Shown here in pieces: positions 9,713 through 20,418 of a stretch of 64,000 nucleotides of DNA. Numbering within the stretch: position 1 is the first letter of the stretch; each line of letters opens with the position of its first letter. The stretch lies in the NCBI GenBank assembly GCA_001936135.1, contig CP012819.1, positions 1,211,501 to 1,275,500 on the forward strand, given 5' to 3'. A program made the translations under genes and the position numbers. The DNA comes from Saccharomycopsis fibuligera x Saccharomycopsis cf. fibuligera. Its lineage: Eukaryota > Ascomycota > Saccharomycetes > Ascoideales > Saccharomycopsidaceae. The notes beneath the pieces were generated by a model. It saw only the letters and a list, made by a program, of their open reading frames with translations. It was not told the origin of the DNA and made no database searches.

Positions 9713-12485
9713 ATTTGTTTACGTGACAAAATGCATGTTTATAATGATCCATCAAACCAAAAATGGAATTTTTCATGCGCTAATGAAGTAATACGCTAGC
9801 TAAAGGCACGCTGCTTTCAGCTTCACATTGTTATTATTTAATGTTGCTTTCATTCTTGGTTTTCGTTTATTAAATCATTTTGTTCTGTTCTGTTTTGTTT
9901 TGTTATTTTATTTTGTTTTGTTGTTTTGTTGTGTTTTGTTTTTCTTTTTTCTTTCATGTTTTGCGCTCTAATTTTGGTCCTCTCTTGCTTTCCATTACAA
10001 AAGTCACGTCATTAAGTAAGCAGGATAAGTTCTACTATTTTACAATTTCAACATATTCATTTGTCTGGTTGCGTTTTTATCAATTTTCTCATTCTCACAA
10101 ACTCTTATTTTTTTTTTTTTTTTTTTTTGTCTTGCTTTTTCCTTCATCTTTTTGTTTTGTTTGATTTGATAGCCTCCTTCTAATACTTAATATCTAATTT
10201 TTATTTATCTTCTATTCTGCAACTATCATTTATCAATAATTACTTAGTTTTCTGGCCCTCTTAGTTGCCTTTTTTTCCATCACTGGCAAATAAACTACAA
10301 CTTGATTTTTTATGTTTTCGTATCTCAAATGTAATCATTTGTTTGCCATTACCCATTAACATCACGATCAAATTTATGGACTTCTTTTCGGCATCAAAGC
10401 ATTAAAGTATCAGCGGATTTGTAATTTGATCAAAGTGCATCACATCACGTCGCATTTTTTCAATTTTTTTGGATCTACATCCGTCGCTTGCAATTGTACT
10501 TTGCGCAAGTTAATTCAGCTTCTTGTAGTTTCTACCGTATGATTAAATGGTCTGGACAAGGCTTAATTGATTGGCGTTGAGCAATTCGTAACATACCTAT
10601 AGATATGTTTAGCAATACTAAACTTAATCTTTGATTTACTGTCTGCACGGTTTTCCCTCAGACTGGAGGCTCACATCGCATATACGCAAGATGAGTCGGT
10701 ACTTAAAGTTGTCTAACCTATTCAGTCACCTTCAAGGGCAATTCATCGATGTTAGGGCAAAACTGCGTTTGAAATATCTTTGGTGTTGATCAGGTTTTAT
10801 CATTAGTTTAAAAATGGGTGTTTTATACAGAATATTACTTTGCTAAGCAAAATTGATCACAAAAACATCGGACATGCAACTACAGCATCTGAATACGCTT
10901 CTTTATTCGTAAATTGCTTTTGTACGTCAAAGTGAAATGAATACTAACTGACCACTTTTATCAAACATAACATGGATAAACTGTTTTTATATTGTGCAGC
11001 TTAACGGCACCATGTAGTCCGATTTTTAGCAATATGCCCGAGTTAGTTACCGGAGAGAAAAAAGATAACATAAATGCCTAAAACAAGACAAGAATTTGTC
11101 AAATCCTTCGAAGATCATCTCTGGCATTACTTTTGAGCTAGTGATGTATGCCGTCATTTTGTACTTAAACAATTACATTTTAAAAAGCTGTTCATAAAAA
11201 AAAGTTTTGTGAGATCAATTCCAGTCAAAGTGATTCTTCGTAACAAGTTTTCTTAAAAATTTTTGTACCGCCAATTATTTTGTCTGCCCCTCATGTTGCA
11301 GCCGAGGGAAATCGTGCATGAAAGGATGAGCAAACCAACATAATAGTACTGCATAATGCTTACATGCATAGATGCAGTACGTAAAAAATATTAAAACTAT
11401 CAAGTGATATAAATGTAGGGGTAATTTCAACTTTATAGCATACTACTGCTGCGACTATCGCCAAAGGTGCTTTTTGCAGAAAGGTGTATTGAGAAAATCG
11501 CTGTGAAACTTTGCATACTATTCTGATACGCAGATACTCTAAGAACTTAAGGAAGCAGCTGCAGCAACAGCAAGGACCTTATTAAAGTCCTAAATTTTTC
11601 TGCTTCTTCATATAGATTCTTCATATAGGTTCTTCATGTTCTTGATCCGGCTTTTTGTTACTACCTTCTTGCAACATTTATAGCGATCTGTGATGTCTTT
11701 TTCGAAGAGGATCAACGACCATCATGGATGCCGGACATTGGACAAGCAGGCCTAAACTGAATTCTAGACTGCTCATTTTTACTATTTTTTTTTTTCCTGA
11801 TTGAATTTTTGTGGTTTTTGGTATTTGGTCTTCGTACATGGACAGATTGAACCAAGAGTGGAAATGAAAATTATTTAACAAAGCTTCGCTTATTATTGTC
11901 AAAAAAAACAACCACCCCTCGCAGGCAGGCATTCAGTTTGCGTCAGGAGGGCCATCATGCATGAAAGCTATTGCAAATTAGTGTCTTGATCCAATCTTGC
12001 ATGATGCTTGTTTTGCAACTTTTTATTGGTAAACGTATGTAGGTATGGCTTTGACAAATGAAAGTCAAAAAATACCTAAGACGTTAATTAATAATTGCCA
12101 CTACACACAATGTACTGTCGTGATTATCATAGTATTTAGCAATTAACGGCTTGTTTCGGATACTTCTGCTGGAGCCAAGTGACAATTTTGATAGATAATA
12201 TCTGCTCAAAACGTGAGGTGCTTAATCTGTAGACTTTCAAAAGCATCAATTTAATGTGAATTTAATAAATTAAAGCAAAAACAAATATAAGGAACGGTAA
12301 ATAAAGGTCACAAACATTTGGATTATAAAACTATATAAGCAGTAAGTTCCCAGAAACTCAGATTAGATTTTTGAGTTTTGTTAAAGTTTATTTTAGACTA
12401 AAACATCACAATTTACGTTAATAAAACATCAATACACTTAGTTTTCTTTTACTCATCCTTTAGATTTTCTAGACAAGCTTTAAAA
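9713..12485. other. 2.8 kb gene-poor region
   Basis: The left third (9840-10330) is strongly T-rich with TTTTG-type runs, probably the kinase 3' region. The remainder has mixed composition with no ORF I would defend. The right end is the promoter of the small gene at 12486. No tRNA, snRNA or LTR signature was recognised. Confidence 0.5.
12332..12339 (+). promoter_or_regulatory. TATA box of the small ULD-like gene
   Basis: TATATAAG, about 150 bases before the ATG at 12486, a usual spacing for a regulated yeast gene. A pyrimidine-rich leader follows (12438-12460). Confidence 0.55.
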
Positions 12486-12857
12486 ATGGCAACTCCTCAT
12501 CCTTACCCATATTATGATGTCGCTTATACTTACCCTCGCCCATACATTTTTGTTACCACCAATGCCACTGGAAATCACATTTATGCTTTGCCTTACGAGC
12601 AAGCTAGCACATTTAGTGGCTTTCTCGAACTGCTCCGCTACCATGGGGAGGGAATTGCGCGGTATGTCAGCCACAACAGCGTTGCTGAATGTGAAGTGCT
12701 TGGAAAACGCTTTATAATGGCGGATTGGGAATATCATATTAAACCAAATGTTTATGTTCGCATTAATATCGCAAGATTGGTTTACAAAAATGACAGAGTT
12801 TATGTTTTGAGGCATCCTAAGGCTAAAAAATGGCTCAAGAGAGCTGGTTTTTGGTAA
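12486..12857 (+). CDS. small protein with a probable ubiquitin-like (ULD-type) domain
   Basis: 123 residues, no signal peptide or membrane segment. I do not recognise a yeast orthologue. The order of features resembles the short ubiquitin-like domain common in filamentous fungi (ULD type): an N-terminal beta hairpin (IFVTTNATGNHIYALPYE), a helix (FSGFLELLRYH), then a strand-turn ending LGKRFIMADWEYHIKPNVYV, which parallels the family ending of a Gly-containing turn, a Trp, then P-G/N and alternating hydrophobics. A basic tail (RHPKAKKWLKRAGFW) ends it. The ORF has a well-placed TATA box, an AAAAATGG start context and A/C-rich leader, so I believe it is real. The domain call is by eye and needs a profile search. 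It lies alone between two gene-poor stretches. Confidence 0.55.
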   Translation: MATPHPYPYYDVAYTYPRPYIFVTTNATGNHIYALPYEQASTFSGFLELLRYHGEGIARYVSHNSVAECEVLGKRFIMADWEYHIKPNVYVRINIARLVYKNDRVYVLRHPKAKKWLKRAGFW

Positions 12858-12981
12858 CTGGCACTAGCCGCTAAGATTTGGTTTTCTTTTCTAATGATAT
12901 CGATTTTTCTGTTTCTGTTGGGTGGCTTTGAAACGTGCGCAATTATATTTTGCGCCGTTTTGATTGCTTGGGTTTGCTTTT

Positions 12982-13017
<36 letters not shown>

Positions 13018-15174
13018 TTTTTCTATAATCGTTTTATTGAGTACAATTCTGTGCATGTTACTGCTTGAGGTTTTGTCTTTCAGGGTTGCTTTGTTCTTAT
13101 TCTAAGCTTTTGCTTCTATTTTTAACAATGATAGGTAGCTTGGGTCCAGTATGTAACGGTAATATATAATAATTTTACACTTTTTCATTACGTTTCCAAC
13201 GGAAAAGAAATAAAAAAAATGTTCTTCTTGTGTTTATGAAGATAATTGGAAAACCTGGAATATATTGTCAAGCCATACTTAAGTTCTAGACAACGTCACA
13301 AAATGATTCTCAAGGACGGTAAATCTTGATTTCACTTTTATAAGATCTCAAAGCCAAGAAACAAGCCCAGGAGGTCAGGAGAGTAAAGTTAAGTTCCTGA
13401 AAGAATTCGAAACCTTGGTTTTACTATGTGCTCTGTTATTGGATACCTCGCGGATATTTTTGGATTATTAGATGCTCAAACCTAACCAATTGCATGCTGT
13501 CTTGAGTCAGGAAGACAGGTTTTGCAAATTTTTTTCAACAAAATGTTCACACTTCCGATTTACTATATACGGACCTTTCTTATTCTTGCTTAAGGGTGTA
13601 AGTTAACTTTTTGCTCTTTGATAAAAAACACCTAGTTTAAAAGTGTTTTGATTCAAAATTATGTGTAGCTCCTACAGCTACGCTAAGACGATTATCAATT
13701 TCGCCCGGTCTACCGACTATGGCCTACAAGAATTGTTCAGAATTGCAAATACAAATTGTTGCTGGCGGTGCTATTCATACAACATTTGCAGTGGTACTAA
13801 TTTCGGCTATTGGCGTTTTTATGATGCTAGATGTTGATATGAAATATTTGTCAGCAACGTCTTCTGAGAAAGGAGCCTCTGGGCTTGCTTTCGAGCTAGT
13901 GTACTCAGTGTTACCTTTCCGTGGCGCCTCCGCGATAGCTTTTTGCGCATAATCTAACACACATTTGGTTGAAAGGACTGCACGAACCCAAATGGAGCGA
14001 GGCAAAAACGTCATCCTTATTCCTGATTTGTCTAGCATAAGTTTTTTCTCAATTAAAGGAGTCAGGTTGATTCCGTTGATGCAAACATAATTGTAACATC
14101 CTTCATCTCGCTCTCACATGTCATAGCAGGCTGTAGCATTACCCAGCAAGGTGTCACTGACGCGCGGCAATTCTTCAAATTCCCGGCAGAAAAATGCTTC
14201 AAAATACTGACAACTAGTAATTCTAGCTAACAAAAACAAAGCGCAAGAACCAGCCCACTGTCTCCGCAAAGCAGGCATCGCGTTTCCGATCTGAGTACCA
14301 TAGCAAACACTTGCTATGAAACAATGTCTGAAATGTTGGAGCTGCTAACCCAACAGTTCTCCTGATTAGGCAACGATGCTGGCTCTCCTTGTCGTTCGAT
14401 TTCCATTTTCGGCGCATCCCAAGGCGCCCCGACGCATCTAAACGCATGGAAACTGTCGGTTGTTTCTCGAAGCATTGGAGGAATATTTTCGAGCGGAGAT
14501 CGGCACAAAATACAATAATACCACCAAGCACTTGACAATAAGCGATATGGGCCTCGGTTTTAGCTGGTACCTTCACTTTTTTTTCCTCTTTTGGACAAAA
14601 AATTCAAGGTACCGTATATGGTTGCCATTCCATCTGAGGCAAAGAGAATATTTTTTTTACCCAACAGTCATTTGCTAAGCAGCTGGGGTGGAGAGCCAAG
14701 CAGGGTTGACCACAGTTAAATCAGAGATATCTCCCGCTAGTTCAAGTGAATTAACAGCTGACCGTGGGAACTGCAATGGCCAAGCAATTGGATGTTGTTT
14801 TTTTGCTTTTATCATACGGACTTTCCTTTTCTGTTTGGAAGCACTGCCCAGACATGGAATTCAATTTTAATTGTCAATACATTGAATTTCACCGTTTAAT
14901 CAGCTTTTCTGCAAAAAAAAAAAAAAAAAAAAAAAAAATAAAAAAATGGTTTTTCTTGCGCCCAGGAAAAACACACAGAAAATAGTGTGACATCCAGAAA
15001 AAGCCAAACGTGCAAAAAACAAAAAACAAAAAACTGGCACACGAAGATACAATAAAATTTTTTTTTCTTCCTTTTGACCCCTAACACATCGTTATTGCAC
15101 TATTGCCTGGAGGCTTTCATGGATGCTGCTCGTTTTTCTGATACTCTGACTCAAAAATAAACGAGATAGGCGCC
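12858..15174. other. 2.3 kb gene-poor region, RGS gene promoter at right
   Basis: Holds a 31-base T-run (12984-13014) and a 26-base A-run (14913-14938). ORFs at 13719-13952 and 14223-14576 have higher GC than the surroundings but no recognisable domain, and overlap ORFs on the other strand, so they are not called. The right end must contain the promoter of the RGS-domain gene. Confidence 0.45.
12984..13014. repeat. poly-T run, 31 bases
   Basis: Uninterrupted T homopolymer about 130 bases downstream of the ULD-like gene. Length in the assembly may be inexact. Confidence 0.9.
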
Positions 15175-17595
15175 ATGCACAGCACTCTCACCAGCAGCCG
15201 TTCTGATCCCAACTACAGCAACCCTTCAGACGCCAACAATCCTAGCAGCGAAAGCCGCACGACCCTCTTCAAATGGCAGTATGATCAGCAGCCGCCGAGA
15301 ACGCCCAGTAGCCAGAAGTTTTCCCTAGAAGAGTTAATCAACTGCTGCTATATATTGGACGGTATAAACGAGCAAGATTTCGTCAATTTTCTTTTGTTGG
15401 CCAATACTCAAGCCAAAAACACCAGCTCCAGCACCAGCATCAGCGGCAATAATAGTACCAACAGCCCCTTGGAATACCAAAAGCTTATTGCAAACTACTT
15501 TTCTAGTAATAATAAGGTCTGCAATCTTCTAAGTTTAAAAGTGGTGAAAGATATTCTTGTCTCTAAAAACATATGCAATAATTTCAACGATTTTCAGCTA
15601 TCAACATCAACTACAGCGACAACCAAAAATGTCGAATGCGAGGACCCCGAAGACCCGCTAGCACCTGAGGATCCACTTTCCATCACTAACGATAATGTCA
15701 TGAACATGAGTAGTGGTAGGAACAAAAACGGTAATGAACCAACTGATAGCACTAGCATACTTCAAAAGGAGGCACAGAATCTTATCGTAATATCTAAAGA
15801 GTTTAAAAATTTTGTGCAAAAGTACAAATGCGAGGAGAATTTACAGTTTTTGATTGACATTTACAACTACGAGCAGATATGGAACATCTGCTTCAAAAAT
15901 AAGCGTTTCAGTATACTAAGGTGCAAGATCACCAATGACAATGTCATAAACAATAATAGTAATGGCAGCAACGAAAGCGACGAACACCATAACGAATTTC
16001 AAAACAACGAACAAACTTGCGGCACTCGACATACAACTACAACAAGTAAACAAACCTCACCCAGCTTAGCCTCATGCTTATCCAGACAAAGCTCCACTGC
16101 AAATAAAATTTCAAACCTAGTTTCCTCATTTCAAAGCATTAGTGGAAGTTTTGATGTATCTTCTTTTGTGGATGAAAATTTAACTACCGAAAAACACACA
16201 AATAATACAAACGTCATGTCCAAGGAGCTATCTTTGGAATGGGACACAGAATATAATAAACAGCAGCAACTGCAGCAAGAAGGATCTCAGCAAATGTATC
16301 TGAAGCAATCATTATCCGGAGAAGTGCCCAATAACAACACTAAAGACCCCGTATCGCGATCATTTAATGTGAAAGCTAGCTATGGCAACAATAGCAGATC
16401 AGCAACAACCGAAGCAGCGACAGTCCAGGAATCAGCATATTTGAGCGAGCAAATATTGAACGAGTTGAAAAAGCTTTTGAATGAAAAATGGGACAATATC
16501 ATTTACAGTTATGTTAATGAAGATTCACCTTTGCAGATCAATCTTCCCGATGACGTATTCAATAAGATTCAAGTGGAAAATTCTGATCCTCATGTATTAT
16601 ATCATTCGCCACTAACATTGTTGCATGCTAAGAACTCGGTAGTGCAATTATTAAAAGAGAATATATATCATCCATTTCTCAAACAATTGAATCTGCGACA
16701 GGACCAACCCAAGTCGTCACCAGTACTGTCATTATCTTTTCCAACAGCAAGCCCACCAACAACTTTCAATAACATAACTCATTCTCAGTCGATATCATCT
16801 AAAGATTTTACGAGCATTATTGCTAGCCATAGACCGTTATCGGGAATAGCAAAAATTAGAGACTCTGTTTCTACCAACAAAAAATCATCTGTATCCAGTG
16901 TGTTTTCCAGTCCACGAAGAAGCACCAACAGCAAAACAAACTCTCTGCTTTGGCTCTCTAGGGCTGAGAATAGCTTTGATTCTGAGTACGGTATTGCACC
17001 ACCTACCGGCTTTTATGAAACTAACAGCAATCAGAACCAATTCATTATCAAGTCAATCTCTGAAAACAGTCAACTGTCGCAAGATTTAGAATCTCTGTTA
17101 CAGCTACATAGACATTCACGAAAACCAGTGAAACGTGAAGGCCCATACCAAGAAGCAGTCGCAGCCACTGCCGCAGAACCTGCACCTGCATCTGTACAAC
17201 TGCAACCATTATCAGCTTTTCAGGAAAGAACTCAACGCTCTATCAGTGTTGCCAATGTTACGAACGCTGCTAGTGCCACCAGTAAAAGTCGTAGTCAACA
17301 TTACGGAACCATTTTGAAAAGCAAAACCTCCATTGGCACTGGTACATATGCTTCAAGTATGGCTGCTGATATGGCACCCAGCACTGCGTCTTCGTCGTCT
17401 TTCCAATTTGAAAATCTCAACAATTGTAACACTTCTTATGGTGCACGAGTCACTACTGGTAGTGTTAGTGCGACTGACAAGGAGCCTTGTGGGGCAATGG
17501 CGACAGAATCCTCATATATACCATCACCTTCCCCTTTGAATAAACGCAGAACAGGTTGGCTGAAGTTGAAAAAGATGATCAAGCAACAACGATAA
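15175..17595 (+). CDS. RGS-domain protein with the domain split by a long insert
   Basis: 806 residues. RGS proteins accelerate GTP hydrolysis by G-alpha subunits. The first half of an RGS domain is seen at about 203-238 (EFKNFVQKYKCEENLQFL, the counterpart of the family F-x-x-F-x-x-x-x-x-x-EENL-x-F). The second half is at about 418-504: an amphipathic stretch with I-x-x-Y-V-x-x-x-S-x-x-QINLP, then LTLLHAKNSVVQLLKENIYHPFL, matching the family A-x-x-x-V-x-x-LL-x-x-x-x-Y-x-x-FL. Between them are about 180 Ser/Asn/Gln-rich residues. An N-terminal helical segment (about 46-81) precedes it, and the C-terminal 300 residues are Ser/Thr-rich ending in a basic KRRTGWLKLKKMIKQQR. Most like the fungal Rgs2 class, which acts on glucose-sensing G-alpha in S. 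cerevisiae, but the assignment is tentative. Confidence 0.7.
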   Translation: MHSTLTSSRSDPNYSNPSDANNPSSESRTTLFKWQYDQQPPRTPSSQKFSLEELINCCYILDGINEQDFVNFLLLANTQAKNTSSSTSISGNNSTNSPLEYQKLIANYFSSNNKVCNLLSLKVVKDILVSKNICNNFNDFQLSTSTTATTKNVECEDPEDPLAPEDPLSITNDNVMNMSSGRNKNGNEPTDSTSILQKEAQNLIVISKEFKNFVQKYKCEENLQFLIDIYNYEQIWNICFKNKRFSILRCKITNDNVINNNSNGSNESDEHHNEFQNNEQTCGTRHTTTTSKQTSPSLASCLSRQSSTANKISNLVSSFQSISGSFDVSSFVDENLTTEKHTNNTNVMSKELSLEWDTEYNKQQQLQQEGSQQMYLKQSLSGEVPNNNTKDPVSRSFNVKASYGNNSRSATTEAATVQESAYLSEQILNELKKLLNEKWDNIIYSYVNEDSPLQINLPDDVFNKIQVENSDPHVLYHSPLTLLHAKNSVVQLLKENIYHPFLKQLNLRQDQPKSSPVLSLSFPTASPPTTFNNITHSQSISSKDFTSIIASHRPLSGIAKIRDSVSTNKKSSVSSVFSSPRRSTNSKTNSLLWLSRAENSFDSEYGIAPPTGFYETNSNQNQFIIKSISENSQLSQDLESLLQLHRHSRKPVKREGPYQEAVAATAAEPAPASVQLQPLSAFQERTQRSISVANVTNAASATSKSRSQHYGTILKSKTSIGTGTYASSMAADMAPSTASSSSFQFENLNNCNTSYGARVTTGSVSATDKEPCGAMATESSYIPSPSPLNKRRTGWLKLKKMIKQQR

Positions 17596-18758
17596 GAATA
17601 ATTTATATTAAAATAAAAAGTTGTAATAAGGGGAATGGTCTGCTCTTTGTTTTTTCTTTGTCTGCTTGCTCAGCTTCATTATTTTTTAAATGTTATCTAA
17701 ATTTCAAGTTTTTTCGTGTTTTAATATCTTTACTTTTTATAAAAAAGTTGGTTTTTATTTCTGGCGTACAGTATTTTCAACTTTCGACTAGAGTTTCTAT
17801 TCTAAATTATAATTTTTTTTGGTTTTGGTTGTGCTTGCTAAATTTTTCAGGGTTCTTCTTTTTGTCCTTTTATATATATTTTTGTTTCAATCTCACTGGT
17901 TCTTTTTGTTTTTCTTTAGGAATATGTCTTAGTATGCTATGATGTCTAATCACTTTTTGACTATATTTCTCATTATTCAGTTTTTCTTTGATAACCATAT
18001 TCAGCAAGAATCTTAATAATTTGCAAGAAAGATCAGTGATCATAATTACTTGGTATTTCATTTTTCTGTCATTTAGAAATTTCACTTCCATTGACCTACC
18101 TTTCCTTTTAATCAGCTAGTAGGCCTGTCTCTGATGTTATTTCTATGTCAAGGACCACACTGTATCCATATAGTTGTATAACCTATGTTCTTAAAGTGCT
18201 TATAGAAATTTTTGCGTGCACTCTTTCTTAGTTTTGTATCTATACTGCCGCTATACCTGAGCCTACATTATAGTGCAGTATCTCGGAAAAAAAAAAGCAA
18301 AAAAAAAAAAAAAAAAAAAAAATAAAACCGACTGCACAAAAAGTAAGAAAAAGATCGCAATTTCAGCGGCTTTTTGGTGACAAATTAGGCGTTTGAGAGA
18401 GAGAGTGTGTGTGTGTGTGTGTGCGAGTCCTTAACACCGAGTCAAGTGATTCTTAGATTTTTTTAGACTGAATCATCTATCAATTTATAACGAAAAATAA
18501 AAGACAGTGAATATTTTTCTTTTCTCTTTTCTGTTTCTTCTCTCTATATCTGCTTCGTGAAAGTCTTCGCACAACTCAATCTTGATATCTGACATCGTCT
18601 CTTCTCCTTTACTAATTAGAGATACTTCGAGAACTATTGATTAGTTGTAAACGAAACATCTTAGCTGATCTAATAAACTACAACAATAACGTCAAGCAAA
18701 CTACCAATATTAACACGGTTTTCAGTTTATATTTATTAGTTTCATTAAACATTACATA
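17596..18758. other. RGS 3' region and FSH1-like promoter
   Basis: T-rich downstream DNA, an A-run near 18284-18323, a GA/GT microsatellite (18395-18423), then a pyrimidine-rich leader before the hydrolase ATG. No convincing ORF. Confidence 0.5.
18395..18423. repeat. (GA)n(GT)n microsatellite
   Basis: Five GA units followed directly by about nine GT units, some 335 bases upstream of the FSH1-like ATG. Confidence 0.9.
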
Positions 18759-19664
18759 ATGGCCACCCCAGCAAGAATCCTTTGTCTTCACGGTTTCGCC
18801 CAAACAGGCGCCGTTTTTTCTGCCAAGTCCTCGGGGATCAGAAAGATGCTCAAAAAGCACAAGATTGAAACTCTTTATCTTGATGGCCCAATTCAATTAA
18901 AAGCGGAAGACTTGCCATTTGAAATTCCAAACGCTGCAAGTCTTGGTGCTGAAGCTGGAGATGGTGAAAGTTTTGATTTCAAATCATGGTGGTATAATGT
19001 CGATGATTTTGATATCGAGCCAGCTATTGCTTCTGTTACCAGTTACATTAAAGAAAATGGTCCATTTGATGGGATTTTAGGATTTTCTCAAGGTGCTGCA
19101 TTTGCACAATTGATCACTAATCACATGGAAGCTCTCGGTAATACCAAACCAGTGAAGTTTGCCGTTTATTTCTCAGGTTACACCTTGAAAAATCAACCAG
19201 TAATTGAAAAATACTTGTCTCAAAAGATCAGTATTCCAACCTTGCACATCATGGGTGAATTAGATACTGTAGTGGCAAGTCAAAGATCTTTGGATTTTGT
19301 GGAGAAATTCACTGAACCGGGCACGGCTACAATCTTTAAGCATCCTGGTGGACATTATGTTCCTAACCAAAAACCAGTGGTTAAACAGTGGGCTGAATGG
19401 ATTGTGAACCAATTAGGAGGCGGTGAAAGTAATGTTAATGGCGCTGGCGCTGATGCTGGTAGTAAGAAAAAGGAACAAAAACCACCAAAGCAACAAAAGG
19501 CAAACAAGGAGAATGCTAAGAGTGAAGGTGGCGCTTCTGGTACTACTACTGAAGGCACTGAGAAGAAGGATAACGCTAAGGCTCAGGAAGATGCGCAGGC
19601 TAAAAAGGATAGAGAAGATTTAGAAGAGCTTGCTAAGGGTATTGACAACCTTGGAAAGGCCTAA
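18759..19664 (+). CDS. FSH1: FSH1-family serine hydrolase with a Lys/Glu-rich tail
   Basis: Alpha/beta hydrolase of the fungal FSH family; substrate unknown. Residues 1-218 are the full fold: LCLHGFAQTG (8-17), nucleophile S110 in GFSQG, likely acid D169 in GELDT, and H199 in GGHYVPN. The family block WW-x-x-x-x-D is present as SWWYNVDDF. S. cerevisiae Fsh1 has 243 residues. Here about 75 extra residues follow (226-301), first Gly/Asn, then KKKEQKPPKQQKANKENAK and a mixed charged stretch ending EELAKGIDNLGKA. The tail may bind nucleic acid or another protein; that is a guess. The symbol denotes the family; FSH2/FSH3 paralogy was not excluded. Confidence 0.85.
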   Translation: MATPARILCLHGFAQTGAVFSAKSSGIRKMLKKHKIETLYLDGPIQLKAEDLPFEIPNAASLGAEAGDGESFDFKSWWYNVDDFDIEPAIASVTSYIKENGPFDGILGFSQGAAFAQLITNHMEALGNTKPVKFAVYFSGYTLKNQPVIEKYLSQKISIPTLHIMGELDTVVASQRSLDFVEKFTEPGTATIFKHPGGHYVPNQKPVVKQWAEWIVNQLGGGESNVNGAGADAGSKKKEQKPPKQQKANKENAKSEGGASGTTTEGTEKKDNAKAQEDAQAKKDREDLEELAKGIDNLGKA

Positions 19665-20418
19665 ATTGATACTCTATGCTTAAAGCATATACATATAGTT
19701 CATAGTTTAACCTTGTTCTTTCTTTTTAGAAAAATTTTAATTGCTATTGGCACACTTAATAGATACTGAACTTTTAGTTGCATTTATCTCCTTATGATTT
19801 TGTTCAAAACTTGACAACGTTACAATGAATTTTAGAAGGGAAAAGACATGGTAAAATGTGAAGGTGACGATCAAGCTGCCCAAATCTTGAACTCTAATAG
19901 AAATTTTTGTTATTGCAAGTAAAAGATTGCGCTGATCGAATTTTTAGTGTTTAACAATCTAGAAACTTTCTCATAATATGTACTTCTTATCGAGAGATAT
20001 GTTCAGTAAGCCCGTTTCTAAAGTTTTAATGACACATGACTCAAATTGCATACTTAACTCACTGGTTTACAAACCACCTAATTTTTTACTTCTAAAAAAT
20101 CATAATATCAATGCAAATATAAAGACAGAATATATAAAGACAGAATTACAGAAAATGACAGAGACAGAAGCATCTAGTTATCATGTTACAATGACCCATT
20201 AATAGGGTATGTGCATCGCGCAGGGTAACTGAGGAATTTTTCAAAAACGGTAAAAAAAATTTTTTTTTTTATTTTAGTAGCTGCTGCTCCTCATCTCTAA
20301 ATTTTTACTACTACTGTAATTTACTATATCTTGCCGATTTATAGATAAATCTACTTCCAGTTGCAAAAATTACATCAATTTTCGTTAATTTACCAAAAGC
20401 TAAAATAAAATAGCAAAA
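19665..20418. other. FSH1-like 3' region and EBP2 promoter
   Basis: AT-rich. The ORF at 19978-20202 shows no domain and is not called. The last 200 bases hold RRPE-like and PAC-like elements described separately. Confidence 0.5.
20235..20297 (+). promoter_or_regulatory. RRPE-like and PAC-like elements of EBP2
   Basis: AATTTTTCA at 20235-20243 is the reverse complement of TGAAAAATT, the core of the RRPE element, followed by an A8/T11 stretch. CTCATCTC at 20290-20297 differs by one base from the reverse complement of the PAC element GCGATGAG. This pair drives ribosome-biogenesis genes in yeasts, which fits EBP2, 120-180 bases downstream. Confidence 0.5.

Noticed and set aside
9880-10164. 94-codon Phe/Leu-rich ORF
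   Set aside because: Translation of T-rich 3' DNA; no real protein character.
13719-13952. 77-codon ORF with hydrophobic segment (VVLISAIGVFMM)
   Set aside because: Overlapped by an 87-codon ORF on the other strand; no further support.
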